Below are positions 53,760-62,764 of a stretch of DNA of 64,000 nucleotides, one piece after another. The stretch's first letter is position 1. Every line of letters begins with the position of its first letter. Below the pieces are notes generated by a model that did no database searches, was not told where the DNA came from, and was given only the letters and a program-made list of their open reading frames with translations. The stretch spans positions 3,145,060 through 3,209,059 of the forward strand of contig CP084167.1 of assembly GCA_021513715.1 (NCBI GenBank), in the 5' to 3' direction. Source of the stretch: Candidatus Heimdallarchaeum endolithica (GTDB taxonomy: Archaea; Asgardarchaeota; Heimdallarchaeia; Heimdallarchaeales; Heimdallarchaeaceae). A program made the position numbers and the translations under genes.

Positions 53760-56573
53760 TCAAATTATAAAACTCTGTTCAAAAACTTCATTTAATTTCC
53801 TTATATCCAATCCCTCTTCATAAGAAAAATTGATTAAGTCTAGAAATTCTTTGTTTACTTTGATGTATCCGCTTAATTCTTCAAATTCTCCCGCTATGAC
53901 CTTTTCTCTGATTAGATCAATTAAAGGATTACTCTTTGAATCCATTTGTACATATCTATTTGAAAGCGAGACTGTAAACTTGTTTAAATATTTCTGCAAC
54001 TTTCTTATTTCGATATATCTCTCATTTTTATTTTGATTATTAACAGCAATTTGTATAAACTTTTCCCATACTTTTTTTCCATAGATATTTGAACCTTTAG
54101 CAATCTCGTTTTTCTCTAGATACTCTTTTTCACTTTCAGATTGTAAATTCTGGTTAATTTTTAATGTTGTAGGTAAAAAGATGCTAATAGAGTCACTGTT
54201 AATTAATCTTATCTTTTCTAAATCTTCAAATTTTAAATATTTCATTGGTTCGCTTATTTTAGATGTTGTTAGCGCATACTCACTTTCTTCTTTCTTTTTA
54301 TACTCAATGACATATTTGTAGAACTCGTCAAATCTTTTTTCTTTGATAAATTCGTCTAATTCTTCTTTTCTATTTTCTTGGACTTTAAACCTTGTATCTA
54401 CACCATAGATCATTTCAGCGGTTTCCATATTATAGACATAGAGTATACTCTCTTCTTTACTTCTCTTGTTTTCTCGATTGATCCTTCCAGCTATTTGCTC
54501 TATTGAATCAAGTATTGCATATTCTCTAAATCCGAAATCACAGTCAATGTCCACTCCAGCTTCTACAGATTGAGTAGACACTAGAACAATATTCTTTGCA
54601 TGTGTTTCCTGATTCATTAATTGAATGATCTCTTTTCTCCTGTCTGGAAGAATAGTCGAATTCAACAAGTACAATTCAAAATTGTTTTCATCCAGATTGT
54701 TTTTTAGGAACTGAAAGATCTCTATGGAGTTTCGTATTGTATTAGTCACACAAAGAATTTTTTTCTTTTGTTCTTTACTACAATTTTCATATATTTTCTC
54801 AATGAAAAAGTCTAAAGAATCAATTTCTTTAATGTTAAAACTCAGAGTGTTTCGTAGGAATAACTTGCTTTTAAAATACATTTCATGATTTTTTAAAAGA
54901 ACTGAACATTTGTTCCTTTGTTCATTGTTAAGAAATAGAGATAAATCAGGAAGTGTTGCACTCATTAAAATAAAGTACATATTATAATTTTCTGCTAACT
55001 CCCCTATTAGATTAATAAAAGCATTCCAAAGATTTACAGGTATTGATTGTACTTCATCCATGATAATAATACTGTTAACAAAATTGTGCAGTTTTATATT
55101 AGCTTTTCTGGAATTTCTGAAGAAAGTTTCAATAAAGTTAACACTACTAATGATATTGATCTGATTGTTCAGAAACATCTGATTAAGAAGAATTTTAGAC
55201 TCTTCAAACTCTTCCGTGGTAAAATCCCATTCTAAGAGTGAATAGATCTCTGAAATTGAAATATGATCATTTTCACTAGAGAGTGTTTCTCCAATGACTT
55301 TTGCATTTTGTTCTATAATGTTAATGAAGGGAAAAACATAGTTGATTCGTTGTAGATTTTTTGAATGTTGGCTGTTCAGAATGTCTAGTGCCAGTTTGAT
55401 TGATATATTTGTTTTTCCGCTTCCTGTTGGGGATCTAAGAAAGAAAATTCGTTTTGTTTCAGTCTTTAACTCTTTTTCTAGAGTAATTGCACATTCAATC
55501 AAAATTCTTGTTCGTAATTCATTTATATCTTCGATAGAGTTAATGTCTTTCTTTAACAGTTCATCAGCTAAAGTTTTATTTTTAATTTGTTGATTAAATA
55601 TCCTGTTATTAAAAAAGTTAGAAATCAAGTTTTTTTTGCATTTTTCATCAATTACATTAAACTCAAGTTCACTTATATCCCAATTATTTGTAAAAGAAGC
55701 TGTAGCATAGCTATCGGCTGAAGTTAAAAGAGAAAACATGAGTTTATAAAAATGAAATAGGGTATTTCCACTTTGTAATTTTTCCAAAGTAAATTTTCTT
55801 ATCTTTGGATTATCGCAATATCTTCTGAAAAGATTTAGGTTATCATCTGATATTTCAATCAGTGTGCATTTTTTTATAAAGTTTAAGTTTCTTTCTTCTA
55901 GTAGTTTTTTTTCTCTCTCATCTAAATACGTGTCTATATTTTTTAATCTAGAATGATGTCTATTTACACTACTATTGAGAACTAGACTTAAGAAAAACAA
56001 TTGAAAAGTTAAAAGAAGAATCTTTTTTTCTTTTTCATTTTCTTTTTCTTGCTGTAGCCCATTTATAATGTTAAAGGTTTCTTGTATACTAACATAGTCC
56101 AAAAATATCTGCCCAAACTCACTATGATTTTTTGAATTACCAAAGAAATTTTCAATTGTTTCCTTTACTTTTTGATCCAATTGCTGAAATGAAGGATTTA
56201 ATTTTAACACTCTTCTTTGATAGTTTGGGTTTATTTTTCCAAAGTCGTGAAAATAGATTATTCTTGTAATATTTGTTTTTATGAAATTTCCAAACTCTTT
56301 TAAAGAGAGAAGATCATGATCTATATCTAATTCATTGTAAATTTTTATTATCATATTTTCAAAAATATCTTTTAGTTTATACTCCTTAACAATCTTTTCA
56401 AAAATTTTTGATGTAAGTTCAGAGTGTTGAGATAAACTCTCGATTTCTCCTGTTGGAGACGTGTGAGCTTTTATTGAACTTTCAACAAATTTGGAAAATT
56501 CTTCTACAAGAAATTTATTGTAACTAATTTCATCTAAAATGTTAAAATAGAAAAATTGTTTCTCCATTTTCAT
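53760..56573 (-). CDS. cas3: Cas3 helicase-nuclease
   Basis: About 937 residues. The HD nuclease domain is N-terminal (SLSQHSELTSKIFE, IIYFHDFGKINPNYQRR, NSSVNRHHSRL). The superfamily 2 helicase follows: FLRSPTGSGKTNISIKL (Walker A), IIMDEVQSIP (DEVQ box), ILMSATLP, STQSVEAGVDIDCDFG and EQIAGRINRENK. It degrades DNA displaced by Cascade. The ATG at 56573 or 56567 is preferred (MKMEKQFFYFN); the frame is open to 56597. It overlaps the end of cas5 by about 30 bases. Confidence 0.92.
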   Translation of the reverse strand: MKMEKQFFYFNILDEISYNKFLVEEFSKFVESSIKAHTSPTGEIESLSQHSELTSKIFEKIVKEYKLKDIFENMIIKIYNELDIDHDLLSLKEFGNFIKTNITRIIYFHDFGKINPNYQRRVLKLNPSFQQLDQKVKETIENFFGNSKNHSEFGQIFLDYVSIQETFNIINGLQQEKENEKEKKILLLTFQLFFLSLVLNSSVNRHHSRLKNIDTYLDEREKKLLEERNLNFIKKCTLIEISDDNLNLFRRYCDNPKIRKFTLEKLQSGNTLFHFYKLMFSLLTSADSYATASFTNNWDISELEFNVIDEKCKKNLISNFFNNRIFNQQIKNKTLADELLKKDINSIEDINELRTRILIECAITLEKELKTETKRIFFLRSPTGSGKTNISIKLALDILNSQHSKNLQRINYVFPFINIIEQNAKVIGETLSSENDHISISEIYSLLEWDFTTEEFEESKILLNQMFLNNQINIISSVNFIETFFRNSRKANIKLHNFVNSIIIMDEVQSIPVNLWNAFINLIGELAENYNMYFILMSATLPDLSLFLNNEQRNKCSVLLKNHEMYFKSKLFLRNTLSFNIKEIDSLDFFIEKIYENCSKEQKKKILCVTNTIRNSIEIFQFLKNNLDENNFELYLLNSTILPDRRKEIIQLMNQETHAKNIVLVSTQSVEAGVDIDCDFGFREYAILDSIEQIAGRINRENKRSKEESILYVYNMETAEMIYGVDTRFKVQENRKEELDEFIKEKRFDEFYKYVIEYKKKEESEYALTTSKISEPMKYLKFEDLEKIRLINSDSISIFLPTTLKINQNLQSESEKEYLEKNEIAKGSNIYGKKVWEKFIQIAVNNQNKNERYIEIRKLQKYLNKFTVSLSNRYVQMDSKSNPLIDLIREKVIAGEFEELSGYIKVNKEFLDLINFSYEEGLDIRKLNEVFEQSFII

Positions 56574-57336
56574 CACTAACAAGAATATATTCATCATTTA
56601 CTGTTTTTTTAACCAAAAATTCAGAGTTTGAAAATACAACTGTTTTAAAAATATATTGATTATCTTTTAAACCAATTGGATAATTTTGATAGAAGAAAAA
56701 GTCTAAATTAGCATCTACAACAAGATCTATTTCATCCTTGGCTAGAATGTCATTAAAAACGATTGTTTTAAATTTAGTTTCTATTTTGTCAGTGATTTCT
56801 CTGTATTCATACTCTCCTTCGTAAATAATATTTAGTGGAAATTCGTTTTTGCCCATATAAGGCATGAAATATGCTCGATTTTCTTGTAAATTCTTCTTTA
56901 GTTGAGCAAAAATGCTATCTTGAACAGTACCTTTTTCTAAATAAATTCGATAAGCTGGATTAATAAGAATTTGTTCATTTACAATTAAATTTCCTCCTGG
57001 TTCATAACTTCCATAACCATGATAGTTATTAAACTGAATGAATTCTTTTCTAAAAGGTAAATAATTATTCTCAAAATCAGATTTTTTATATGGTGGAATA
57101 GAACCATTTTTAAGTTTTAAAGGGGTCACTCCAATTCTAATACCAGAAAGTTTAGCTATGAACTCTGGATTTTCCTTTTTTTTCCGATAACCTTCAAGAC
57201 CTATAAGCGCTCCAAGAATTCCTAACACAGATGGTTTTGGAATAAGATCATAAGTCAACTTTGTTTCAGTAATATCTGGTTTACTAAAGATACCAAAGTC
57301 AGAAAAAATAATGAAGGACAAAAGATTTCTCTTCAT
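56542..57336 (-). CDS. cas5: Cas5 (type I-B)
   Basis: 264 residues. The N-terminal RAMP-like strand is RNLLSFIIFSDFGIFSKPD, followed by the Cas5 landmark LTYDLIPKPSVLGILGALIGLEGY, then LPFRKEFIQFNNYHGYGSYE and a basic beta domain. Cas5 holds the 5' tag of crRNA in Cascade. GGTGAG before the ATG at 57336. Position between cas7 and cas3 is typical. Confidence 0.85.
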   Translation of the reverse strand: MKRNLLSFIIFSDFGIFSKPDITETKLTYDLIPKPSVLGILGALIGLEGYRKKKENPEFIAKLSGIRIGVTPLKLKNGSIPPYKKSDFENNYLPFRKEFIQFNNYHGYGSYEPGGNLIVNEQILINPAYRIYLEKGTVQDSIFAQLKKNLQENRAYFMPYMGKNEFPLNIIYEGEYEYREITDKIETKFKTIVFNDILAKDEIDLVVDANLDFFFYQNYPIGLKDNQYIFKTVVFSNSEFLVKKTVNDEYILVSDENGETIFLF

Positions 57337-57344
57337 ATCCTCAC

Positions 57345-58379
57345 CTAGCTATTTAGATTGTGTCCAGTTAAGAGATTTTTTAACTCAAGCGTAATATGCT
57401 CTGTTTCCTCGCTTATTCTTCCTTTTTCGATTTCTGTTTTAGCAGGGTCGAAATAAACTTCAATTTTTATTGTATTATTGGGAGATAATGCTTTTTTATT
57501 TTCTTTAATGTAATCCAATAGTCTGTTTATTTTTATTCTAGTTTTTCCATTTTCTTTTGTATTTTCAAAATCTATAAAGTGTTTAAGATTTTGAAGGCAT
57601 ATTGGTTCATCATATTCAATGTAGATGAAACACTCCGTCTCTGAGCCGATTTTTGTTGTTGAATTAACATTGTGTACACCTAATCTTGCTGCTTCTTTGA
57701 ATATATTTACGTCTGAATTAGATAAAAGGTATTGTTCTTTTTCTTCTAATTTTTGAAGAATAAAATTTGACTTCAGAGTATTAGGATTTACTATGAAATC
57801 AAATATGTAATGTATCTCTAGTGCTTTTGATTCTTCTCCTATAGTTGTGTGTTTTGCTTGTTGTTTCTCTTTGTCGTCTCTATATGGAGATAATATTTGG
57901 TTTATGTAATGAACATTTTCTTCAATTGCGTTGATTCCATAAGAAATTTGTATTGGTCCTGTTATCGACAAACTTGATAGATTACTATTACTTTTTGGTG
58001 TAAAAGTTACTCCAAACATTCTTACGTCGATGCAAGAAAGCAAGTTTTTTACTATCTTTTTATAATCTTCTTTTCCATTTTTCTTAGATGAATTAAATAA
58101 TGCATAGTAATTTTCCTCTATGGTCATTGGATCTAGGTTATCATTCCTTCTTCTCCAAACGAAAATCTTAGAACTAGGTTCATTGTCCAATATATATTTT
58201 CTGATACAATATTTCAGTGATTTATCCGTAGCATAAATAGTCCCTTTTTCATCCGGAAGTCTTCTTGGTGTTCCCGAAAAGTCAGCATTAAAATTACTAT
58301 TTACTGACTTTACTATAATTAAGCCACTTGCATGCTTCTCAAAAAGATTATTTTTTGTATAGTTTTGATTTTCTGTCAT
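57345..58379 (-). CDS. cas7: Cas7 (Csh2, type I-B)
   Basis: 344 residues. Cas7/Csh2 features: SGLIIVKSVNSNFNADFSG, RRLPDEKGTIYATDKSLKYCIRKYIL, DVRMFGVTFTPK, SITGPIQISYGINA and EESKALEIHYIFDFIVNP. Cas7 subunits form the backbone that covers the crRNA spacer. Its start overlaps the cas8b stop (ATGA). Normal length. Confidence 0.88.
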   Translation of the reverse strand: MTENQNYTKNNLFEKHASGLIIVKSVNSNFNADFSGTPRRLPDEKGTIYATDKSLKYCIRKYILDNEPSSKIFVWRRRNDNLDPMTIEENYYALFNSSKKNGKEDYKKIVKNLLSCIDVRMFGVTFTPKSNSNLSSLSITGPIQISYGINAIEENVHYINQILSPYRDDKEKQQAKHTTIGEESKALEIHYIFDFIVNPNTLKSNFILQKLEEKEQYLLSNSDVNIFKEAARLGVHNVNSTTKIGSETECFIYIEYDEPICLQNLKHFIDFENTKENGKTRIKINRLLDYIKENKKALSPNNTIKIEVYFDPAKTEIEKGRISEETEHITLELKNLLTGHNLNS

Positions 58380-60448
58380 TTTGTATCCTCCTTTTCCATA
58401 AAAAATATATTTTTATCAAAAAATCCAACGTAGAAACTTATTTTAACTTCATTAAAAGGCTGTGAAAAGTTATTTGCCAAATAATTTAGTGTCTCAGCAA
58501 AAACTATATGTCTAAAATCCTTGTATTCAGAAATTTCATGAATATACTTCTCTAAATATTTTTCTAGTACTATTCTCTTTAAGTTTGTAGGCGATTGTAC
58601 TGAAACTAGAGGTGTTAATAATGTCATTTTTTTATTTCTATCTACATTGGATTTATTGATTAAGTAGTAAACCATTTGCCCTAGATAATAGGCAAATTTT
58701 TCAGGAGAATCGATCTTAAAAGATTCTCCGTTAATTATTTTCTTTTTTTCTTTTCTTATTTCGTCTAACATGATCTCACCTTTTTTATTTTTTTTAATGA
58801 AATTATCATTTACGATACTATAAAGTTCAGCGTTAAGATAAAAATTTAAAATTTCATTCCGACTTATTGTTGAAGACTCTTTTGGAGTTTCACTGTTCAT
58901 TATAAATTTAATTTCCAAAATTTTTGTTGTAATTTCAGCAATATCGTTATCTGTTAAGCATATCTCACTTCTGTAAATCGTATCAAAAATTTTTTTTCTA
59001 TATTTGTATATAAGGTATTTTTGATCTGTTATACCGCTTTTTTTCATTGTGTCTATATCTCCAAAGAAATTGATCTTAAGATCAAAAATTTTTCCTAATT
59101 TTTTTAACAAATCTTCTTTTCCAAATTTCTTAATAGAATTTGTTCCAAAATATTCAATATATTCTGAATTTCCGCTGAAGTATACACTGTAGTTAGTTAT
59201 ATAGTCAAAAAATATCAACTTCTTCTTATCTACTATGTGTACTAATAATATATCGAATGAATTCAGATTACTGATATCTTGAATTCTCTTTATTGCCTGA
59301 AAAAAGAAATTCTTTTTATCTTTATCCTTCTTTTTTAATGATTTAATAAACTCTATTTCTTTTTTGAGTAAACTTTCTTCGATGAAAAGTGGAAAGATAT
59401 TTATCTTATTTTCTTTAAGAAAATAGAGAAAGTTATTAAAGTATTCTGTGCAATAAATACAAATTTTCAATGTATTTTCAATGTATCTATCAAATTTGAT
59501 AGAGAAAGGTTTATCTGGATTAAATGTGGTATAATTTGAGATATTTCCAATTTCTCCTTTTCTTCCACAAACAGGGCAAGTAGATTCAATAATTGTGTCT
59601 CTAGTAACAAACAGCTTAAGAATAATATATTGTTCAAAAAGCTCTTCTATAACTTGGTAGTTTTTATAGTTTAAGAAAACATACGCTTTTTCGCATAATC
59701 TTAACAATTTATTTTGTTTTTCTAGTAATTTGTACTCTTGTTCTGACACTTTATTTTTTATATTTTTTATGTACCTTTCACTTTTAATTTTCTTATATTC
59801 ACTGTTTTTTAGTTTTGTTCCACCCAAAATATCCTTATTATTTTTGTCTAGTAAACCAAATACCTTAAGCAATTCTCGATAAAACTGTTCATAAACTATT
59901 ATAATTTTACTTTTTTCTTTATTTTTGTTTGAATTGATTATCTCATTGATAAATTCCTTTGTTGTATCACTTTTGACTGCATCTAAAATTAATTCTAAGT
60001 GTTCATTTCTTAAGTTAAGTTTTGAGATTCTTTCTAAAGGCTTATTTTTTCCATTTTTATAAAGTGGTTTTCTGAATAAACTTTCTAGTTTAAAATGAAA
60101 AAATGAAAAAGTGTTTAATCCACTTGTACTTCCTATGTACTTTCTAGGGTCTGATATAGTAGAGGTATATTTTTTAAAATCTAGTACCTTTATTAATTCT
60201 TTTTCCTTTCTTAAAATACTAAAACCATCTACATTTGGCAAATCTTTGACAAGTTCATCATTTTGATTGGTTATTACTCTAAAACCTTTATATGGATTTT
60301 CCAGATTCCAATCTACCTCAATGAGAAAAATAACAGGAAATTGTTCTTTAATTAAGTCAATATCATAGTCTTCACTGACTACTAATTGTTGAGCGTTTTT
60401 TTCCATCATTTCAAATTCTTTCATGAAGTTGACTACCTCGATTATCAT
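58376..60448 (-). CDS. cas8b: Cas8b (Csh1-like large subunit)
   Basis: 690 residues. Lys- and Ile-rich, with a zinc-binding pair (STCPVCGRKGEIGN and KICIYCTEYFNNFL) at about 285-340, as found in Csh1/Cas8b proteins. N-terminal and C-terminal parts are alpha-helical. The large subunit recognises the PAM and, in type I-B, often carries an internal start for a small Cas11; ATG codons exist in the C-terminal third, but I cannot decide this. Start overlaps the cas6 stop. Confidence 0.82.
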   Translation of the reverse strand: MIIEVVNFMKEFEMMEKNAQQLVVSEDYDIDLIKEQFPVIFLIEVDWNLENPYKGFRVITNQNDELVKDLPNVDGFSILRKEKELIKVLDFKKYTSTISDPRKYIGSTSGLNTFSFFHFKLESLFRKPLYKNGKNKPLERISKLNLRNEHLELILDAVKSDTTKEFINEIINSNKNKEKSKIIIVYEQFYRELLKVFGLLDKNNKDILGGTKLKNSEYKKIKSERYIKNIKNKVSEQEYKLLEKQNKLLRLCEKAYVFLNYKNYQVIEELFEQYIILKLFVTRDTIIESTCPVCGRKGEIGNISNYTTFNPDKPFSIKFDRYIENTLKICIYCTEYFNNFLYFLKENKINIFPLFIEESLLKKEIEFIKSLKKKDKDKKNFFFQAIKRIQDISNLNSFDILLVHIVDKKKLIFFDYITNYSVYFSGNSEYIEYFGTNSIKKFGKEDLLKKLGKIFDLKINFFGDIDTMKKSGITDQKYLIYKYRKKIFDTIYRSEICLTDNDIAEITTKILEIKFIMNSETPKESSTISRNEILNFYLNAELYSIVNDNFIKKNKKGEIMLDEIRKEKKKIINGESFKIDSPEKFAYYLGQMVYYLINKSNVDRNKKMTLLTPLVSVQSPTNLKRIVLEKYLEKYIHEISEYKDFRHIVFAETLNYLANNFSQPFNEVKISFYVGFFDKNIFFMEKEDTK

Positions 60449-61164
60449 TCAACCACCTCAATACAACCAAATCCTAACCCCGTTTTCTCTCCAAGCCCCG
60501 TATTATATGCAAATTCTAACAATTCTTTACCAGCTTGGACATCAAACGTCATTAAAGTACATCTCCTGTAACTATTTTTTATTAAAACCCTCATTAGTTT
60601 TAAAGTGTGAATTTTTGTTATTTCAAAGAAGTCTTGTTTTGGTTTTCTACCATAATATCTATAATATCTTTCTAACAAGTTTCTATGTAAATTTTCATTA
60701 AATTTTAGATCTTTTGGGGTGAGGTCATAAGGTTTTAACTTTCCTTCTTTGTTTTTTCTTAATGTCTTAGTATATACAGGAGAAAGTGTTCTTAACGTAC
60801 ATTCTGATTTTATATCTTCATTATCTTCAACTTTAATTCTTTTTACTATAAACTGCTGAGCTCCTAAATGAAATTTTAAATCTTTAAAAACACCTGTTGC
60901 TAATCCATCCAAAAAGTCGTTATCGATGGATACAAAGTAAAAGAAAGCTTCTTTAAAATATAATCCTTTTTTTGAGACCTGCTTTTTTTCTATTATTAGA
61001 TTTGAAAAATTATAATATTTGAACTTTGTTTTTCTATGTAATCTTTGTGATACTTCTTTCTTTGATTCACTGATTTTTCTTAATATTGCACTAGCTAACC
61101 AATGTTGATAATTAAAGTTTAATGGTCCATCAGTGACCTTTTCAACAAAGATTTTTAATCTCAT
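60445..61164 (-). CDS. cas6: Cas6 crRNA-processing endonuclease
   Basis: 239 residues. Two ferredoxin-like halves starting MRLKIFVEKVTDGPLNFNYQHWLASAIL, with the Cas6 glycine-rich signature GLGEKTGLGFGCIEV at the C-terminus. A histidine in the N-terminal region (NYQHWLASAIL) may be the general acid. It cuts the CRISPR transcript within each repeat. It is the first gene of the cas operon, 166 bases from the divergent csa3. Confidence 0.88.
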   Translation of the reverse strand: MRLKIFVEKVTDGPLNFNYQHWLASAILRKISESKKEVSQRLHRKTKFKYYNFSNLIIEKKQVSKKGLYFKEAFFYFVSIDNDFLDGLATGVFKDLKFHLGAQQFIVKRIKVEDNEDIKSECTLRTLSPVYTKTLRKNKEGKLKPYDLTPKDLKFNENLHRNLLERYYRYYGRKPKQDFFEITKIHTLKLMRVLIKNSYRRCTLMTFDVQAGKELLEFAYNTGLGEKTGLGFGCIEVVE

Positions 61165-61197
61165 AATATCACATTTTCATCATATAATTGTCCTACA

Positions 61198-61207
61198 CAT
61201 ATAAAAA
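61198..61207 (-). promoter_or_regulatory. TATA-like box for the cas operon
   Basis: The minus strand reads TTTTTATATG here, 34-43 bases before the cas6 ATG, with purine-rich AAGCGAAACG just upstream as a BRE-like element. Predicted transcript start is about 61175. Confidence 0.5.
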
Positions 61208-61219
61208 CGTTTCGCTTTT

Positions 61220-61244
61220 TTGCAACAATATGGTGTTATTGCAA
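61220..61244. promoter_or_regulatory. Imperfect palindrome between cas6 and csa3, candidate Csa3 operator
   Basis: TTGCAACAATA, three bases, then TGTTATTGCAA; the arms match at 9 of 11 positions. It lies just upstream of the cas TATA/BRE and about 60 bases upstream of the csa3 TATA, a position suited to an activator of both directions. Confidence 0.5.
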
Positions 61245-61300
61245 TTGTTCAACTTTTTTATAAACATCTTATATATCTTTGACATATTTTTACCAAAAGA

Positions 61301-61310
61301 TTTATTTTAA
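61301..61310 (+). promoter_or_regulatory. TATA-like box for csa3
   Basis: TTTATTTTAA, 20-29 bases before the GTG at 61330, which would give a leaderless csa3 message. Confidence 0.4.
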
Positions 61311-61329
61311 ATAAATAAAATTTTTTCAT

Positions 61330-61968
61330 GTGAAGACAATTATAACTCCATCAGGATTTGCGTCAAAACCAATTATTTCGTTTATTGTTAAAGAAGGAAT
61401 TAGTAAAGAAGATAGAATAATCATCATAAGGCCAAAAGAAGATGAAATGCCTAGAGACGCAAAAGATACTCTCTCAGAAATTAAAAAATTTGTAAGCTTA
61501 ATATCAGAAGATATTGAAATAGATCTTAAGTTTGTTGACATTTCTGATTTTGATATTCTCCTAATTGATCTACTTGAAATATTCAAAAATATAAATGGAG
61601 AAGTTATTGTAAATACCTACGGAAGTGTTAGAGAGATTACAATTGGTTTAACAATAATTAATCTTCTTTTTAAAAGAAACATCTCAAAAGTTTATCATTA
61701 TTCCAGAATGGATGAAGAATGTTTTATTCTAAATTTACCTACAATTGTTTTTCCTTTAGAAGGTATGGAAAAAAAAGTACTTGAATTGTTAGAGAGCTCT
61801 GTTATCAATGATTATAATAGTCTAGCTAGGGCTTTGAAAGTTTCAAAAAGTACGATTTCTAGAATAATTAATATTTTGAATGATAAGAAACTAGTTTCTG
61901 TAAAAGAAGCAGGAAAGAAAAAAATAATTGAACTATCTATTTCTGGAAGATTGTTAGCAAACCTTTGA
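61330..61968 (+). CDS. csa3: Csa3-family CRISPR regulator (CARF plus winged helix)
   Basis: 212 residues, GTG start. The N-terminal CARF domain has TPSGFASKPIISFIVKEGIS, DRIIIIRPKEDE and GEVIVNTYGSVREITIGLTI (the second nucleotide-binding loop). The C-terminus is a winged helix (EKKVLELLESS, SLARALKVSKSTISRIINIL, KKLVSVKEAGKKKIIELS). Csa3 proteins regulate adaptation or cas genes in response to a cyclic nucleotide. No Cas10 is in the window, so the source of any ligand is unseen. It is divergent from cas6, with a palindrome between them. A CRISPR-like repeat follows its stop by 46 bases. Confidence 0.82.
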   Translation: MKTIITPSGFASKPIISFIVKEGISKEDRIIIIRPKEDEMPRDAKDTLSEIKKFVSLISEDIEIDLKFVDISDFDILLIDLLEIFKNINGEVIVNTYGSVREITIGLTIINLLFKRNISKVYHYSRMDEECFILNLPTIVFPLEGMEKKVLELLESSVINDYNSLARALKVSKSTISRIINILNDKKLVSVKEAGKKKIIELSISGRLLANL

Positions 61969-62014
61969 TTAAATTTCTTTAGATGCTTTTAATTCTTATA
62001 TTGTTTTGTATTAT

Positions 62015-62044
62015 TTTAGAATCAGACCATAGTGGGATTAAAAT
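62015..62044 (+). repeat. Lone CRISPR repeat upstream of a small gene
   Basis: 28 of 30 bases match the array repeat in its transcribed orientation. It reads TTTAGAATCAGACC...GGGATTAAAAT; the changes are G to T at position 1 and G to A at position 27. There is no second repeat. The bases that follow (62045 on) are the 5' leader of the gene at 62086, with AAGGAG at 62069-62074. If Cas6 cuts here as in the array, the cut falls between 62036 and 62037. Confidence 0.85.
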
Positions 62045-62085
62045 CAATAGCAACTCTTATTTGTTTTTAAGGAGATACATTTTTA

Positions 62086-62379
62086 ATGGAAGTAAAACAA
62101 ACTATTGATGAGAGTGAAGGTTTAGCATATACTAAGGCTGCTAAATTAATAATTGATGCATATAATAAAGTCAGATCTGGAAAGTATACTAAATTTGGTT
62201 TTTTGGGATTGATTGAATATTGGCTTGATTTTACAGAAGTAACTAATGAAGAAGATATCGAAATTGAGCAAATAATAACTGAAATACACTTAATTTCATA
62301 TGAAGAAGATAGAAATATCAATGAGAGAGTTAAACAGATAGGTAAACTAATTCACCCCTTAAAAAAGCCTATAAGGTAG
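62086..62379 (+). CDS. Small helical protein A near CRISPR-Cas, unknown function
   Basis: 97 residues, acidic and helical. Shares with the convergent gene at 62474-62764 the pattern: (A)AxLIxxxYN-V--G-------GF-LxxxWLDF, then I------YE and a final I-KLI-P. It has a clear AAGGAG ribosome-binding site and lies after the lone CRISPR repeat. It might be co-transcribed with csa3 (117 bases apart). No known family recognised; anti-CRISPR, Cas accessory or toxin-antitoxin roles are all possible. Confidence 0.6.
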   Translation: MEVKQTIDESEGLAYTKAAKLIIDAYNKVRSGKYTKFGFLGLIEYWLDFTEVTNEEDIEIEQIITEIHLISYEEDRNINERVKQIGKLIHPLKKPIR

Positions 62380-62473
62380 AAACGACCGCAATTTCTGTAT
62401 TTTTCTTGTCTATTATTCTGAATACTATTTTGTATAATGGTTCAAATATTTTCACTACTTGTCGATAATTATC

Positions 62474-62764
62474 TTACTCATGTTTTAAGAGATTTAATAC
62501 AGGTTGAATTAACTTTTCAATTCTGCTAAAGGCTTCTTCTATGTTTTGTTCATATGCCCATGCATGTATATCTCCCAATAATAGTTCTAAATTGCTATCT
62601 TTTTCTGTTTTTATTGACGCAAAGTCTAACCAATGTCTAACTAATGCTAAAAACCCATCTGATGAACAATTACCTTTTAAAACTTCGTTGTATTGTTTTA
62701 CTATTAATTGTGCTGCAGTAGTAAGAGTTATCTCATTTTTGATTTCTTCTGTATTAGAATTCAT
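62474..62764 (-). CDS. Small helical protein B, paralogue of protein A
   Basis: 96 residues. Aligns along its length with the 62086 gene (for example TAAQLIVKQYNEVLKG, DGFLALVRHWLDFASI, IHAWAYEQN, RIEKLIQPVLNLL). Convergent with it, 94 bases apart. The pattern WLDF is conserved in both. ATG start at 62764. No CRISPR repeat precedes this copy. Probably an ancient duplication, since overall identity is modest. Confidence 0.6.
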   Translation of the reverse strand: MNSNTEEIKNEITLTTAAQLIVKQYNEVLKGNCSSDGFLALVRHWLDFASIKTEKDSNLELLLGDIHAWAYEQNIEEAFSRIEKLIQPVLNLLKHE

